From: Cinclus cinclus
Taxonomy: Eukaryota; Chordata; Aves; Passeriformes; Cinclidae
Assembly: GCF_963662255.1 (NCBI RefSeq)
Contig: NC_085047.1
Location: 14,996,347-15,060,346, forward strand
DNA length: 64,000 bases
Reading direction: 5' to 3'
Shown piece after piece: positions 13,601-26,881 of the stretch (the stretch's first letter is position 1; each line of letters opens with the position of its first letter). The notes under the pieces are model-generated. The model was given only the letters and a program-made list of their open reading frames with translations, searched no databases and was not told the origin of the DNA. The position numbers were made by a program, and so were the translations under genes.

Positions 13601-16600
13601 AGGCAAATCCAGGTATCCACCTGTTTTGCGACACCAGTTAACCACACACAAGGGGCTGTGAGAAAGAAACTTTCCCCAGGGGTAGTTATCAAGTAATTAT
13701 ATAGTATGGCAGGGTTTTCCCAAAATCCCTCTGAAACAGCTGCTGCTGCAGGGTCAGCAACAGGACCCACTGACCAGTGGTTTGATCTGATGTGTCACCA
13801 AGATCACTCAACATCTTAAGGATTCTGGCACACAGAGCTGTAAAACATCCATATTTACATCAATTCCCCATTGCTCTAGCATCTGCAGCACTTGCATTTG
13901 ACAGCTGTTTGCAGATCAGACCCATGCAGTTTTACTTCTCAGTAACAGGTACAATCCATACAGCAGCATGCTACCTAGTTTGACATTAAAAGAAACCACT
14001 AATAAATTGTACTTCTCTACACAGCATTTCATTCCACCCAAGAAAGTTTCATTTAAAAAAAATAAAATATTTTAAAAACCACAGATATTTAAAAAAAAAA
14101 AAATCAAACAAAAAGAGAAGCCACCAGCTTATACTGAACACAAGAAAATGCGCAGATATGCTTCCAGGACCACTTCCTGGAAGTGTTGTTCAGTGTTGAG
14201 TTTAACTGAAGTCAAGGAAGCTGGGAGGCAGCATTCAAGTGTCTTCCATTCCCTTTGAAAAAAAGCAATCTACTGTCTGAGCTTTGCCATATTTAAACCG
14301 TGTGATGTGTTGTCCAAATACAAACTCTGATAGTGCAGCACAGGAACTGAGCTCCCACTCAAAAGAAGTAAAGCAAAAACAAGCAACATTAATCTTTGAA
14401 ACACGTAGGTGGTTCTGCTTATTCCCTGTTCCTCCCTTTCTGCTCTGCAATGCTCCTCCACTGCTACTTCCTCCATCAAGACTTCAAAATCCACCTAAGC
14501 TGGCAGTGGACCACAAGAGGAAACAATGGGAATCTCAAGGTTCGCAGTCCATCTCTGCAGGGGAAATACAAGTCCTGTAGTCTGTGCACCTCCTAAGCCC
14601 TGTGCTCTGCCCACCTCTCAGGCATCTAGCCTGGCATTGCGAACAGAAGCTCTTCTAAAAGAAGAGCTAACAGGGAGGCAGAAGAACACATCTACTTTTA
14701 AGTTTGGATGAAAGGAGAGGTGGTATTTTTTATTTTTTGAAAAATACCTTCATTTTTTTTTTCAAAAATACCTTCAATCAGAGCCAGAGAAGACACGAAG
14801 TATCTTTTTTTTTATTAACAGTTGAGCGGAGTTTCCTGATAGATTAATTTTTTATTATTTTAGAACCAAGGAGCCACCAAGTAAGATCACTATACTTGCA
14901 CACATTGGGTTTCCACCCAAATGGCTCTTTTTGGTATGTCCCTTCTGGTCTTTTCCAAGCTGGAAGAAGAACTGGGTGCACTCTACAAGTTTTACCAGAG
15001 GAGTGCATCTCCCCTTGCAATGCAGTCATTATCACGATACCTGAAACAGTGCTCACAAGGGATCTGCAACAAAATCCACATGGACAGATTTCTCAACAGA
15101 AGTACAGGGTGGAAAAGCCAAACCTTCCATTGCTTGCTGTCACTTCAAGGTTTGTTCAGAACTGGGTAAAAAGTCCAGTTCCTCAGCAGATGGTACAAAG
15201 AGCTGCTGCTACAGCAAGAGTGAAGAACCAAGAAAGCTGCCACAGTGCCAGGGAACATGAAGGCAGGCACAGGAGGAATACCTGTCTGCAGGTTTAGCAG
15301 AGCATTTATCCTCAGCCTCTGCCTAGAGCAAGAAATAAAGTACACAGGAAGAAACAATCCCTCTTTTGGGGGGGAAAAAAAAGAGCAACATTAAAGGAGA
15401 GAAAAAAAAGGAAAATATCATATTTGGCAAAAGCAATCAAAAAGGAGATTTTTACCTGTGTGCTATTCCAACACAAAAGGTAGCACATGTCAGCCTTGAT
15501 GCTTATTGCTTCCTGCTAATGGGAAAATGCAAATTTGTCCTATTCCCTAATAGTAAGTGCTGTCTTGCAGCCAAGGTAAACAGCAGAAAACGTGGGAAAT
15601 ACTAGCCATATTTGGAATACCAGCCACAAAAACAAGGAGTTCCCCAAAGCTAAGAAGCCAGTTTGAGTTGCATTTACTAGAAATCCTCTACAAATTAATT
15701 CCTTTGGTAGAAGTGGGTGCTGTTATCCAACTCTTCCATTTCTGCTGTGATGTCATAGGCAAGTTTAATAGCAAATATTAAATAGTATCAAATAACAGCA
15801 AAGCATCAGTGCCATTTCCTGGCTAAAGCCAAAGCCCAAGCCCAGGATGCCACAGACCTAGTCAAAGGGGTGTGGGGAAGGAGGGAGGAAATGGGCACTG
15901 AGTCATACAGAATAGGGAATTCCCTTCCATGCTGCTGGGTTGGATCAACTTCCATGTGCCTTTTTGCTTTACATTGCTGTCAGCAGATCTGAACTTCCTA
16001 ATATGTGCTCTCCATTTCTGAATTTATTACCAGCAATCAAAAACCTGAGGCTCACATGATTTCACCCCACCCCAAAACACCTGCTGGCAGCAACCCCATT
16101 GCTGCCATATGTTCTTTACACCCCAGACCACCCCATATCCCTTCTCCACCAGCAGCCTACAGCAGCTGCACTGTGCAGCTCAAGGGGGTGTGTGAGGGAA
16201 GGACACAGCAGGACATCAGCAGTTTCCAGCAAACAAACCAAAAGCATACTGGTGAGCACAGCAGGGAAAGATGGGGGGTTTTTGCCAGATTCCCATGTTT
16301 CAACACACCACAGCAGAAATGCTCACTTCAAGTTGGTAAAAAGCATACTGCTTCACATAATTCATAGAGATTAACTAAAATCTGTAAAATGCCAACCCCA
16401 TTTTTAGGGAGTAGACCTGCCTGCACTTTGCCCCACGACAGGGCAGAGCCATAATTTGAACTGGAACTGGAGACACTCTAAAATAATGACAATCATCTAA
16501 TACTAAGCCACTAAACTGTCAAGCACACAAAATAGGGCTCAACACACTGGAATTTAAGTATTTGCCTTTAAAAACCCAAGTAACACAAGGTTTCTCTGTT

Positions 16601-18291
16601 TCAGTCATGAGAAAATTCCAGGTTTGTAAAAATATCAGGTTGAAAGAGACCCATCATGGTCACTTAGACCTTCTTCAGCTCCAACCAGGACTCACATCTA
16701 TGCCACACAAAATTGATTGGGCTCTCACCTGCTTAAGTTCTCTCAGTCTCCACACATGGCAAACCATTTTTTTTCCTTAGGGAGTCAAAAGTTTTCTTAT
16801 TAGTCTCTTTGCCATTTAACATTCTATATCTATTACCTTCTGACTGCTTTTGCTTACCTCTTCCCTCTACTTTTGAGAGGGCTTTTTTTATTGTCAATGC
16901 CACCCAAAATTCCCAAATCACCCAGCAGTCAGGTGACAGTTATACTCTGAGACTTTGTTCCAGAATCCTTCCCTGCCTGTAGCATTTGTGGTTGAACCCC
17001 CAGCCTACTGAGACATTCATGCCTTAAAAGCCCCCAAACTTTCTAATCTTACTTCCATAATTCACATATTTATTTCTTTAACTTCAGATAGATTTACTAC
17101 CCTTAGTCACTGATGCATTTTTAGTTACTGATGCTTTTCTTTTCTTTTATTATTCCTTCCCTCACCCTCAATAATTTCATTGTGCATAAATCAACTTTAT
17201 TTAGATAAATCAAAGAAGACAACAGAAAACCAGAAGAAATCTTTGAAACTGTCCTAGTAGGTTAGGCATTTTTGTTAGTGAAAAACAAAAATATTAGTTT
17301 AACAAAGCAATTTTCTTAGTAAAGAGTCAAAGCTACTGACGAAGAATCAATTTCAATTGCCATTACAATATCACCCTTAAAGCGGATATTTTGCCCAAAT
17401 GCAATAAAAACTGCATAAAACACCATAAACCTAGAAAGAAAGGACAGGAATGAAGATGCCAAGAGAGCAAAGATCTGAAAAATAAATTCCCTTGCTTCCT
17501 AAAGTTTCACAGGAACTGGTTTGACATTTAGGAAACAAAGCAGCTACTCCTATGGCAATATGCAATAGCCCTTACTTTGAGAGAGAGAGAGAGAGATGGT
17601 AATAGCAAATGTAAGGACCAAGGCAACTCAAACCATGCCCTTTTGTTCCACTGCATGAAATAACACATTTTCATTTCAAATTGTCACAGACTGGTACAGG
17701 GTGATTGTACTAACACATCATGGAGACAGAACAAAATTAGATCCACATGTTCTTAGGATATAAGCAAGTGGGTAAGAAGTTTCTGCTCTCAAATATGAAA
17801 TCAGTCATTGTGACTTCAACTGTAGGGGAAGCTTTTCCATTAAGAAACTCTGAATAGTTCTGTGTGTAGCAGGGGCTAATAACTCTGGACTGCACAAGTG
17901 CATTTCAGTGTCATGGTAGAACAATAGGAGTCATGTTAGAGCTGATCTTTCCAAATCAGCCAAAAAAGACCAAGGGCATTTAAAATGATAAACTGCAACC
18001 CTGGCTTTATTCAAAACACTTTATAAGAAAGAAGTCCATTGCACACCTACTATGCAAAAATTATCCCCCAAGGATAGAAGAGAGACAACATTCTCCAACA
18101 GTCCCAGTGAGTCCCTCAGCAGCCCATTCCTGAAGCTGTTTTAACAGGTGCTGGAGAGAGCCTCTCAGAAAGGACAAGAAGGCAAAGGAGAAAAAGAGGT
18201 CAAAAAAGAAAGGGAAGATTCCCAACAGACTGAGCTCTCCAGCACATGCCTGCTTTTTGAAAGAACAGCCACTACAGTTATTCCTGAGACA
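10641..18291 (-). other. APP: APP intron 2, 5' part next to exon 2
   Basis: Intronic, mostly AT-rich. Contains a tandem pair of the word AAAAATACCTTCA near 14,740-14,776, a nine-unit GA repeat at 17,579-17,596, and near 16,630-16,680 a short CR1-like phrase (ATCAGGTTGAAAGAGACCC) too diverged to call firmly. Frames of 100-133 codons near 14,284-15,297 and 16,005-16,367 match nothing I recognise. Confidence 0.7.
17579..17596. repeat. GA microsatellite, nine units
   Basis: Perfect GA dinucleotide run in intron 2, about 700 bp downstream of exon 2 in the APP reading direction. Confidence 0.9.
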
Positions 18292-18299
18292 GCACTTAC
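18292..18299 (-). other. APP: Splice donor of APP exon 2
   Basis: On the minus strand the exon ends CCAGGAA and is followed by GTAAGTGC, a near-consensus 5' splice site. It fixes the exon length at 168 bp. Confidence 0.93.
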
Positions 18300-18467
18300 T
18301 TCCTGGCAGTACTGAAGAATCCCTTCTTTTGTCCCAATGCAAGTCTTGGTGCCGGAGGGGTCCGATTCCCACTTTCCATTCTGCACATTCATATGCATGT
18401 TGAGTTTGCCACAGAACATGGCAATCTGAGGCTCTGCCAGCAGCCCTGCATTTCCATCAGCAGGCAC
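18300..18467 (-). CDS. APP: APP exon 2 (amyloid precursor protein, start of the E1 domain)
   Basis: This exon encodes the start of the mature ectodomain of APP, a type I membrane glycoprotein of neurons and many other cells, cut by secretases and involved in adhesion and synapse biology. It is 168 bp, exactly 56 codons, from GTG (Val) to GAA (Glu), phase 0 at both ends, matching my memory of human exon 2 (residues 20-75). The encoded segment begins [20 protein letters not shown] and forms most of the growth-factor-like domain. Cysteines at exon codons 19, 43 and 54 correspond to human Cys38, Cys62 and Cys73. In the known fold Cys38 pairs with Cys62, and Cys73 pairs with a cysteine in exon 3. 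Against remembered human APP I count four differences in 56 (T22A, R40K, D53E, D64G). There is no frameshift or stop. The paralogues APLP1 and APLP2 are less likely, because the fit to APP itself is nearly perfect. Confidence 0.97.
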
Positions 18468-18485
18468 CTGGAATGAGAAGAAAAG
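18468..18485 (-). other. APP: Splice acceptor of APP exon 2
   Basis: Reading the minus strand, a pyrimidine-rich run (CTTTTCTTCTCATTCCAG) ends in AG directly before the GTG codon of exon 2. It fits the vertebrate 3' splice-site consensus and fixes the exon's upstream edge. Confidence 0.93.
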
Positions 18486-20243
18486 TTTTAATCTCACATT
18501 TGACATTTCAGTCCAGCCAAAGCAGCAACAGGTCAAGCAAGTCTAAGACAAACTCCAGACTCATCCACCCAGGCAGCAAAGACCAAAATTTTTGATTCAG
18601 AGAGATGTGAGAAATACAAATGGGGCGTTCATAGAAATCCAGATAACAGTAGTATAATTTTAAAGCTGTAACCAAACAGTTTTGTGGCCCAAAACTGTCT
18701 TCTTACCAACCTGGGCTAAACACACAACAAAGAGCACATTTGGAGCAATAGAAGTTAAATTTTCCAAATATAGCTGTTATAATGTGGGGGAGGGGTTTAC
18801 TAACAACTAAATTAAAAAGTAACATGTTTTTAGCAAGAATTTCCTAAAAAACACCTCACAGTGTTATCCAAGCTCTTCGGTGGTCCATGTCCTTGTTGAG
18901 CACACAGGCTCTATTTTATCATGCATCTTATGAAGATGGTGGGTTAAAAGCAGCTTCCAACCTAAACTTTTCTTGGATTGAACCTCAAAATGTAGAGGGG
19001 CTGGAGAGGTATGAAAGCAGCTCTGCTGAAGGTTTAGCTCCCAACCAAGAATTACAGAATATCACCTCCCCAACAAGCATTAAGACACCAGGCTCAAAAC
19101 AGGTGCTCCTCCTCTTGAGCCACAGACATTGCCCAAGATACCCAAACTGCTGGGGCACAGAACCTGACATCAGAGGCACCCTCAGCACAGGTTTAAATCT
19201 CTCCCACTGGACCACAGCACTGAAAACAAAACAAGAGCCAACCCCTGAAGTTATAAGGTGAAAGGTGAATTTTGTTTTACATCTGAGGAACGTGACACAA
19301 AGAGAAACCTCTCGAGGTACCCCAAAAAAGACAAGTCTACAGCTCTCCACTGCCCCTCACACTCCCAAGGCCAGTCAGTCATATTCCAGGTGCAGCAGAG
19401 TACTTTAAAAATTCACAAACAAAATTAAGAAACAGAATTATGATATCATAAGAGATATGCAAACTCAGGATATTAATTTGACTCTTGGTTTAAACAAACA
19501 CAAAAAGGATTTAATTAATTTTATATGCCTACAGTACTAAAAAAGCCCCCAAACTCCACACTAAGAAACATTGCAGGAGTGAACATCTAACTATCCATTG
19601 GATTAGCATTGAAAGTCAAAATGCCAAAATTAAACCAAGGTTTTGTTTGGGTTTTATTTTAAGAGAGAACTTTTTTTCCTGTTTGCTTAAGATGTTAACT
19701 TGTTACTGCAATTCAGCTCAAAAAAATAGAAAAATAAAAAAAAAAATTTAAAAGACAGGAACATCTGAACTGGCCAAGATTTTCCTTTACTATCTCAATT
19801 TCTCTTCTCCTGTGCAATGAGTACATTCTGTACAATTTAACAGTCAACTATATCATTGTTATTCCCCTGGGTATTTAGAGAATTTTCCAATAACTGGGAT
19901 GACACCTTGTCTTGGCTTGCCTTGAAAACTATCACATGTTTACTCCTTTTAATACCTTCAGAAACTTTAGAGAGCAACTCAAATGTAACACATCTACCAC
20001 AATCTGCAAAATATCCTCCAAATGGATTATTTTATTTTTCTTTATACCCTATCAAAATTTCAATAAAAAGAAAAGTGATGTGTGATGTGTAGAGGTGATG
20101 TGTGGATGAGAACTCTATATTCCCAGTCCTCTACTCCAACTGAGATCTTCAATAAGCTAATAAAGCACACAGTAGTCACACTGAGGCAGATTTTAGATTT
20201 TCTTCACTCAAAATCATAAATCAAAACCAAACTAAAGTATTTA
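18486..20243 (-). other. APP: APP intron 1, 3' end
   Basis: Unique-looking intronic sequence just upstream of exon 2. Overlapping frames on both strands at 18,887-19,350 (up to 124 codons) look like chance frames in locally less AT-rich sequence. No repeat recognised. Confidence 0.7.
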
Positions 20244-20316
20244 GATCATAGAATCAAAGATGCATTTGGGTTGAAAGAGATTGCATCCAACTATAAACCT
20301 AACACTGCCAAGTTTA
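20244..20316 (-). mobile_element. Short CR1 3'-end fragment
   Basis: The + strand reads TCATAGAATCAAAGATGC, GGGTTGAAAGAGA, then CCTAACACTGCCAAGT. This is the reverse complement of a CR1 3' terminus. Only about 73 bp survive. Confidence 0.75.
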
Positions 20317-23300
20317 ACCAAAATAAAAGCCAAAAATAAAATATTAAATATAGCTGAGATAACTAATTTCAAGGGAAATATATATAATATATATATAAAA
20401 TATATACAAAATATTGCACTCTATACAGCGCAAGTTCCTGATAATAAAAAATCTCTTTAAACATTACTCATTTTAAGAAACACTGAACAGTGTTTTGATC
20501 ACAAAGGGGACTCAACAGCACTATATTTGGAGAAAGGTGGGGAAATGTAACACTTTCTGTAATACACATACACTTACAAAGATTAAAAATTCAAAAAAAG
20601 CAGGAGACTAAAACATTAGTCAAACTTAGACAGTGATAAGTGAGTTGTCCCAGACATACTATCATAATTTAAACGTGTGATTGAATTAATCGCTGGTCAC
20701 ATCATACCCAGCTAAAATATGTGAACTGGTGACAAGTTTTATGCATCACTCAAGTTTTTTTCATAACCAATGGTTTCATTCATTTACATTCACACCCTTG
20801 CAAAAAAAAAAAAAATCTAGAGCACCAATCCACACTGATGCAGCTACTGTAGAAGGAATGCTAAATAACAGAAAGCTACAGTCCAGTTTTTTACAATAAT
20901 GCCTGTAGTGCCAAATCTCTCCTTGACTAATCCTAAAGCTCTCAATCAGACTAGTCTCCCAAAGAATAACTCATGGGACACAAATAACATTAACAGCTAC
21001 TATTTACTGCATCACTATTCTGCAAAAGCGAAAAGTCCAAGCGCATTAATAGAATTCTAATCACATATTATTTTTTCTCCTTCACATATGAGTTTGTAGT
21101 AGCAGCATGTATTTTTTTTTCCTGCCTCTTGGCAAATCATTAAATAACAGACCAATTAGCACAGTGTCTCAAGGTAACCTCAAATGTTATGCATAGGTTT
21201 TCTCAGTATATCCACTTTTCAAAGACCAAATAAGAATTTTACTCATCACTTCCACAAGACATCTGTAATATGATTTCTGTAATAGGAGCTACATAAATTT
21301 GGAAAGTGACATGTACAAGACTGAAAAAATTATCCCAACTGATGGTACACATTTAGATGCATGCATTAGTCTACCATGTCACAAGACATTCAAGCAACAG
21401 ACTGACATCTTCTCACACAGAAAACAAAATTATTCATTTTTAGAAGTGTAAGGGTACAAGTTCTGAAAGAAAGATTCCACGGCTGTGGTAAAGCTCAGTG
21501 CTGACAACAGGGTCTCCCTTAAAGAATTACAGCATATCAGAGGTCTGCCTTCCAGTTCCAAGACTCATTTCACCCCCAGCTGAGTACACCTTCCTGCATG
21601 ATCCTCTGACACATTTCCTTCTTATAAGCAGATAAATGACTAAGCACTGAAAAAACATTGTTTAAAAGAAAACAAATTAAATTCAAAATACCTTTCAAGG
21701 ATAGCCCTTCAGTATTTTGCATACTCTTACAGGTGGGGATATTAAAGAAAAGAAAATCCAACCAGCACTAAAGACTGAAACCAGAAGACAACCCAGTACG
21801 ATGAAGCCCACTGGGTATGTAACTGCTTTGGATAGGGAAAGAAGAGGGATATAATTCAGATGTTTTCTCCTCAGATTGGTCAACTTAGGACAGAGCAAGG
21901 TCAGTCTTCCCAAGGCCGCTTGAATGGCGTAATTTAATTACTGGAGCCTGTCTTTAAAAGTAGGTGTTTCATGGTATTCTTCTGTTCTTAGAGAAAACAG
22001 TCTTTACAAGTATTTGTTTCATGGTAAAATGTTGAATTACAGGCAATACAGAAAAAAAATAAGATATAATGTAAGCATTAGGAGACTAAGATGTAGGGGA
22101 TCTGTTTTCTTTCCATGCTAAGAGGTAGTAGAGATGCCTCTGCTATCCTGTCTTTTGGGTCTGGCAATCTAACACATCTACTTGAGGAGAGATGCACATC
22201 CACATGGCATGCTGGATGCCACTTATGCCATTTCTGAGACACTCAAAAAGGATTATGACAGCAGAATACAGAGGACTGAAAGAAGCTTATCAAACTGCAA
22301 AACTGTAAGAAGGAATACCTTACATTAACAAAAACCTTTGGGGAGGTTTTTAGCTCACTGCCATTCCATCATAATACCAAAAGGCCTTTTCCTGTCAAAC
22401 TCTTGTCATTCTTTAAGAGAGAAAGCATAGCCTTCTCCCCACCTCCATTCTCTCTCATTGCTTTCTGCAGTTACAAAAACAATTAGTATATTTGCTATTA
22501 GCACTTCATAATCCCTATTTAACAAAAAGTGTTGGGTTTTTTCACAATTCAGGTTATATCCAGAAAACACAGGCTGCAAGGTTTTACCCTCAAGATATTT
22601 TCCATCAACGAACCAAAGTAACAGTTAATAGCTCTGCTATTAACTTATAATTAAGAACAGAATAGGGAAATAAGCATCAGACCTTCTATGTGTTGTTATT
22701 AACCACTGAAACATTAAAAGCCATTCCCCAGATGTCCCTAGGACAGCTTCTGTGATATATATTGCTTTATTCTGCAAACACTAACCTGAAGCCACTCTTA
22801 AAAACATTTGAAGTTTATTTAATTTGCAATAGTTACTACATTTGCAATTACTTTCAAGGAGAGACATTCAATAACAGCCTCTATATTTACAGCTTGGTCA
22901 AAAACAACTGTCCTCCTTATTTTAGGAGATGACTAAAATGATCCCTCTCTGATTTTCATTTTTAATGCTAACACCAGTTCAAAACTCCAACCAAGTCAGC
23001 GACTACAGTTTTAAGGTTTAACAACAGTAAAACAGGGATTCAAACAATGTGAACAATTAAGCACATCTAATCATAACACATCACACCCTTCCAACCCATG
23101 GCTGTGCTTCCTCCAAACTTTTGTACCACATTCGGGTTGAAATCTGAGGTTTCTCATTAAATAAAGCAGCATCAATTTTCATACATAGCAGTTTACTTCC
23201 TCTACAACTATTATCAAAATAAAAGAAATTCCATCTTTGAAGTGAGGCCACTCGTAACTGTTTTTCCTATAAAGAACAGAGGTAAAAACAGACTGAGTAT

Positions 23301-25179
23301 AAAAGGACTCTCTGCTTGCCTTACACATTCAGCAGCAGAACATGACACAGACTTGTTATTCCCAGCGGAAAGACCAGGTTTTTGCTTTTTTCCACTGGAC
23401 TGTCTGGTCTGATGTACCCTACAAGTGAAGATTGTTGCTCAGTTCTAGAAGTCTATGGTTCAAACCGGGCAAGTGCCAGGCAAATACAGCCTTTTATCAC
23501 CAGACACAAATCCATGGCTTCTTGCCCATCAGTCAGTCACCAACTTCAGCAGACTGTAATCTGCTACATTCTGCTCTAGACATTTTATTTAAGCCATAAA
23601 ATATTACTCCTCCTCGCTTTGTTAGGATCTTCGCAGAACACAAATGCTTTAAAGACTATTTGTATTTAAAAACCTGCACGTGTAGATTCACAATGAAAAA
23701 AACCCTCCTTTTTTAAAAATACAATCAGGACCATTTATTTTTTTAATAACCCACCTAAATTAGATAAGGAGGAAATATCAAATTATTGTCTCCTCACAAA
23801 ATTAGGATGGCTGTTTGAACTGAGGATAATTTTCCATCTCCTCACTTTTCCTAATAGATGAAAAAGGGTAAGAGGTTGTCAAAATTAATGTGAATAATTT
23901 AAAAACAGTGTTTTATTGTACAATGTTCACATAGAAACAGCAGCAACAATTACTGTTGTCAACAGTCTATAGAAATAGGTCAGAACAAATATTTTACTGC
24001 TTACACAGTAAAACTGCTCAGTACAGCTGCTCCTCCTTGAAGACAAACATTTATCACAAACAGCTGCAGGAAGAACCACCTCCTTAACCTGCAAAAAACC
24101 CTGTCAATATCCATATCCAATTTACAAAAAGCTATCATCCAAAATTTGGTTGAGAAACAGACACCATCGAAAAGCTGCTGGAAAACTAGAGAAGTTTATT
24201 TTTCCTGACTATAACCTATTTAACCCATATTTGACAGTGCAAGTATCTGCACACTGTCCTCCTGCCCTGCTTCATAAATGATACCAAAACACATCACAGC
24301 AGCTCAAGGATCAACTGCTCCACAAATAAATTAAAAGCAAGTCTGCCTTCAAGCCTGCAGAGGAAAATACAATATTCTCAAAACTATCTTCTGGCAGCCA
24401 ACCATTCTCCTCACCCACACCCTTCACAAGGTCCTGAGACAGAGGTTGTATTTATTCCATACATCTTAGTTTTAGTGCTTCCCTCAGGTCATGTTCCAAG
24501 TACTTGTAGAACAACACCCCGACCCAGCCCCAGACATTTGTTTACCCTGAAATCAAGTATCCAAACCAAACCCAAGAATATGCCAGGACTAAGCACTGAG
24601 TTCACAAGGCTATCTTGTGGAGGAACAGGGAAGTGAATGCACCCTTCCCCAAAGACCTGAGTGAACCAGCAACCAAGTGCATACAAGAGATACCCACAAG
24701 ACTTGAGCAGAAGTGCCTGAATAAACAGCTGAACTGCATGTGCATGAGTGAACACACAAGAGCAAAGGGATTTCCCTTCCTGGGGTCCCTGGAATCACTA
24801 GGAAGCAATGAGGTGAACCACATGAGCAGCAGAAGCCTAGCTCCTGTGCTGAACCTGTCTAGCAGCATCCTGCACACATTTCCACACTCCTGTGAGAGTA
24901 ACTAAAAATTAAAATTTAGCTGCAAAAATCATCATCTCTGAATGTAGCTGTGAATGTGAGGAATTATCAAAGGGAAGTAGACCATAAAGTCAGAGAAGGC
25001 AGATCTTTGAATCAGCTACATGAACACAACAAAAACACGTTCCTCTGTAAATGCAGTGTCAAGAGTTTTTTCTTACCTACCACCAACACTACCAGCAACA
25101 TGTCTGCTTCCAAAAAATACCCCTAAAAGCCACACTCCCACAACCTCCAATTTGAGTGTCTTAACTCAAGAAGATGTGA
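20317..25179 (-). other. APP: APP intron 1, no gene seen
   Basis: AT-rich intron. Contains an AT-repeat-like tract at 20,378-20,411 and a partial direct repeat (a GTCTTTA...GTTTCATGGTA phrase at about 21,950-21,976 and again at 22,003-22,026). No exon, RNA gene or element recognised. Confidence 0.7.
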
Positions 25180-25645
25180 AGGTGCTTGAATGCATCCAGA
25201 GGAGAGCACACAAAGCTGATGAAAGGGCTTTAAAGGAATGACATCCTACAAGGATAACCTGAGGACTCTGGGCTTATCTAGCTGGATGGAAGGAGGCTCA
25301 GAGGTAACCTCCTTGCTTCCTACAGCTTCCTGAGGAGGGAAGTGGAGAGGGAAATGCTGAGCTCTTCTCTGTGGGATTCAGTGATGGGATGCATGTGAGT
25401 GGTTCAACCCTGCGCCAGGTTCATACTGCACATTAGGAAGCTTTTTTTTTTTTTTTTTTTTTTTAACCGAGAAGATAATCAAACACTGGAACAGGCTTCC
25501 TGGAGAGAGGTGCCCAATGCCCCCCAAGACTGTCAGAAGCAACTGGGCAATGCATTTTGTAACTGGCTGTAACTTGGTCAGGCCGCTGGACTAGATGACC
25601 ACTGGAGCTCCCTTCCAGCTGAAATACTGTATTTCATTCTAATCT
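25180..25645 (+). mobile_element. CR1 LINE, 3' fragment with an internal T23 tract
   Basis: In CR1 sense orientation: GCATCCAGAGGAGAGCACACAAAGC, then AGGAGGCTCAGAGGTAACCTCC, the TGCGCCAGGTT region, ACTGGAACAGGCTTCCTGGAGAG, GGACTAGATGACC and CCTTCCAGC, ending near ATTTCATTCTAATCT. It covers the C-terminal coding end and 3' UTR of CR1 and is 5'-truncated. A run of 23 T at 25,442-25,464 sits where the family has a short A/T run after ATTAGGAA. Antisense to APP. Confidence 0.88.
25442..25464. repeat. Poly(T) tract, 23 bp, within CR1
   Basis: 23 consecutive T replacing the short A/T-rich run usual at this place in CR1. Probably slippage expansion. Confidence 0.9.
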
Positions 25646-26881
25646 CTGGCACCATGGTCACAACCAGACCAGCAGCACCAGCAGTTTGCTATGGGTGATG
25701 ATGTGCATCACCAAGGCCAGGAGGATAATGGGAGGAGCAGGGACAACTTTCACCCAACCGGGTCTTCTCTGGAGTTATCTTAAGAGTCCATACCAAAAAT
25801 TTACAGACTTCCAAGTTAGCCATTGATATAACAGTAACTGAAAACCCTCACAACAAACAGGTATCCCCAGGCTGCAGGCACCTCCACACAGTTTAGCCAC
25901 AATTGTTTTATAAAAAACTGCCATTTAGGCAGGAAGAAAAATTATAACAAGCAGATTGACCAAAATTACCCAAGACTGGAATGACTTTCAGGAAGCAATC
26001 GAGTGCAGCACCAACTGAACAGGTTGGTGGGGGAGGGAAGGGGAGGTAGAGGGAATGGAATAACATCAAGATTTTACAAGCTGAATAAAAAATGCATTAA
26101 GATAAAAGTATAAAAAAAAATTTACAAAAAAAAGCGCCAATCTTGCTCCCAAGATATTAATTTAGATTTTGAAACAGTCTTTGGTCATTTACATGGTTAT
26201 ACGTGTTGACTAATAGTGGTAAGGTAAACAAGAAAAAGACAAATCCTGTCAGAATGAATCACCTTTTACTCATTTGAAAAAATAGGAGAGAAAAAACAAT
26301 GAAATTCAGCAAGTGTGCAAGTTTTACAAAAGAAGTGTTCAGTGATACCAATAAATATGACAAGTTTTGTGGCTTCTTTTGGTACGTCTACGCCTGCAGA
26401 AATGCTAATGATACTGCATTTAAAACTTCATCACCTGCAGGGCTGTCACTACCCCAAAAACAAACAAAAGACTCTGTTTTACAGGGCAAATCAAGCTTTT
26501 GCACTGAAATAAATCACTGCAAACAATCTAATTCCAGCATTGCATTTTCTGTTCCAGTGCTCAAAGCCACTATCACATACCTTAAATAAATACATGAAGT
26601 AGAAGAAAAATAAGAGCACATTTCACAGCAACACAACAGACCATGGAACTACTCCAAGCTCAGTAATAACTTCAGGGGTTCTATCATATCCATGAAACTG
26701 ACTGCTGCAAAACTAAAACTACAAGGTGAGAGCAAATTTTTTAAAAGCCCTAGCTTCTAGTTTGCATTTACATTAAAGCACCTTTATTTTTTGGTGGTAT
26801 AAATTATATTTTCAGGCTACTTCATTACATGTGTACCTGGGAAGGATGCAAAAAGGAAAATTACTATATGCAGTATAGCAA
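25646..26881 (-). other. APP: APP intron 1 between CR1 and the ERV
   Basis: Intronic sequence. Frames of 65-96 codons at 26,299-26,589 resemble no known protein. No repeat recognised. Confidence 0.65.

Noticed and set aside
16630..16680. CR1-like phrase GTTGAAAGAGACCC
   Set aside because: Too short and diverged to separate from chance without a consensus alignment.
1..18299. APP exon 3 in the left part
   Set aside because: I looked for the segment following the exon 2 glutamate and its Cys-rich continuation on minus and saw none. In human this intron is very long, so absence is expected.
18165..18536. Single 123-codon coding frame through exon 2
   Set aside because: Only 18,300-18,467 is coding. 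The frame reads on past clear splice sites into intron on both sides.
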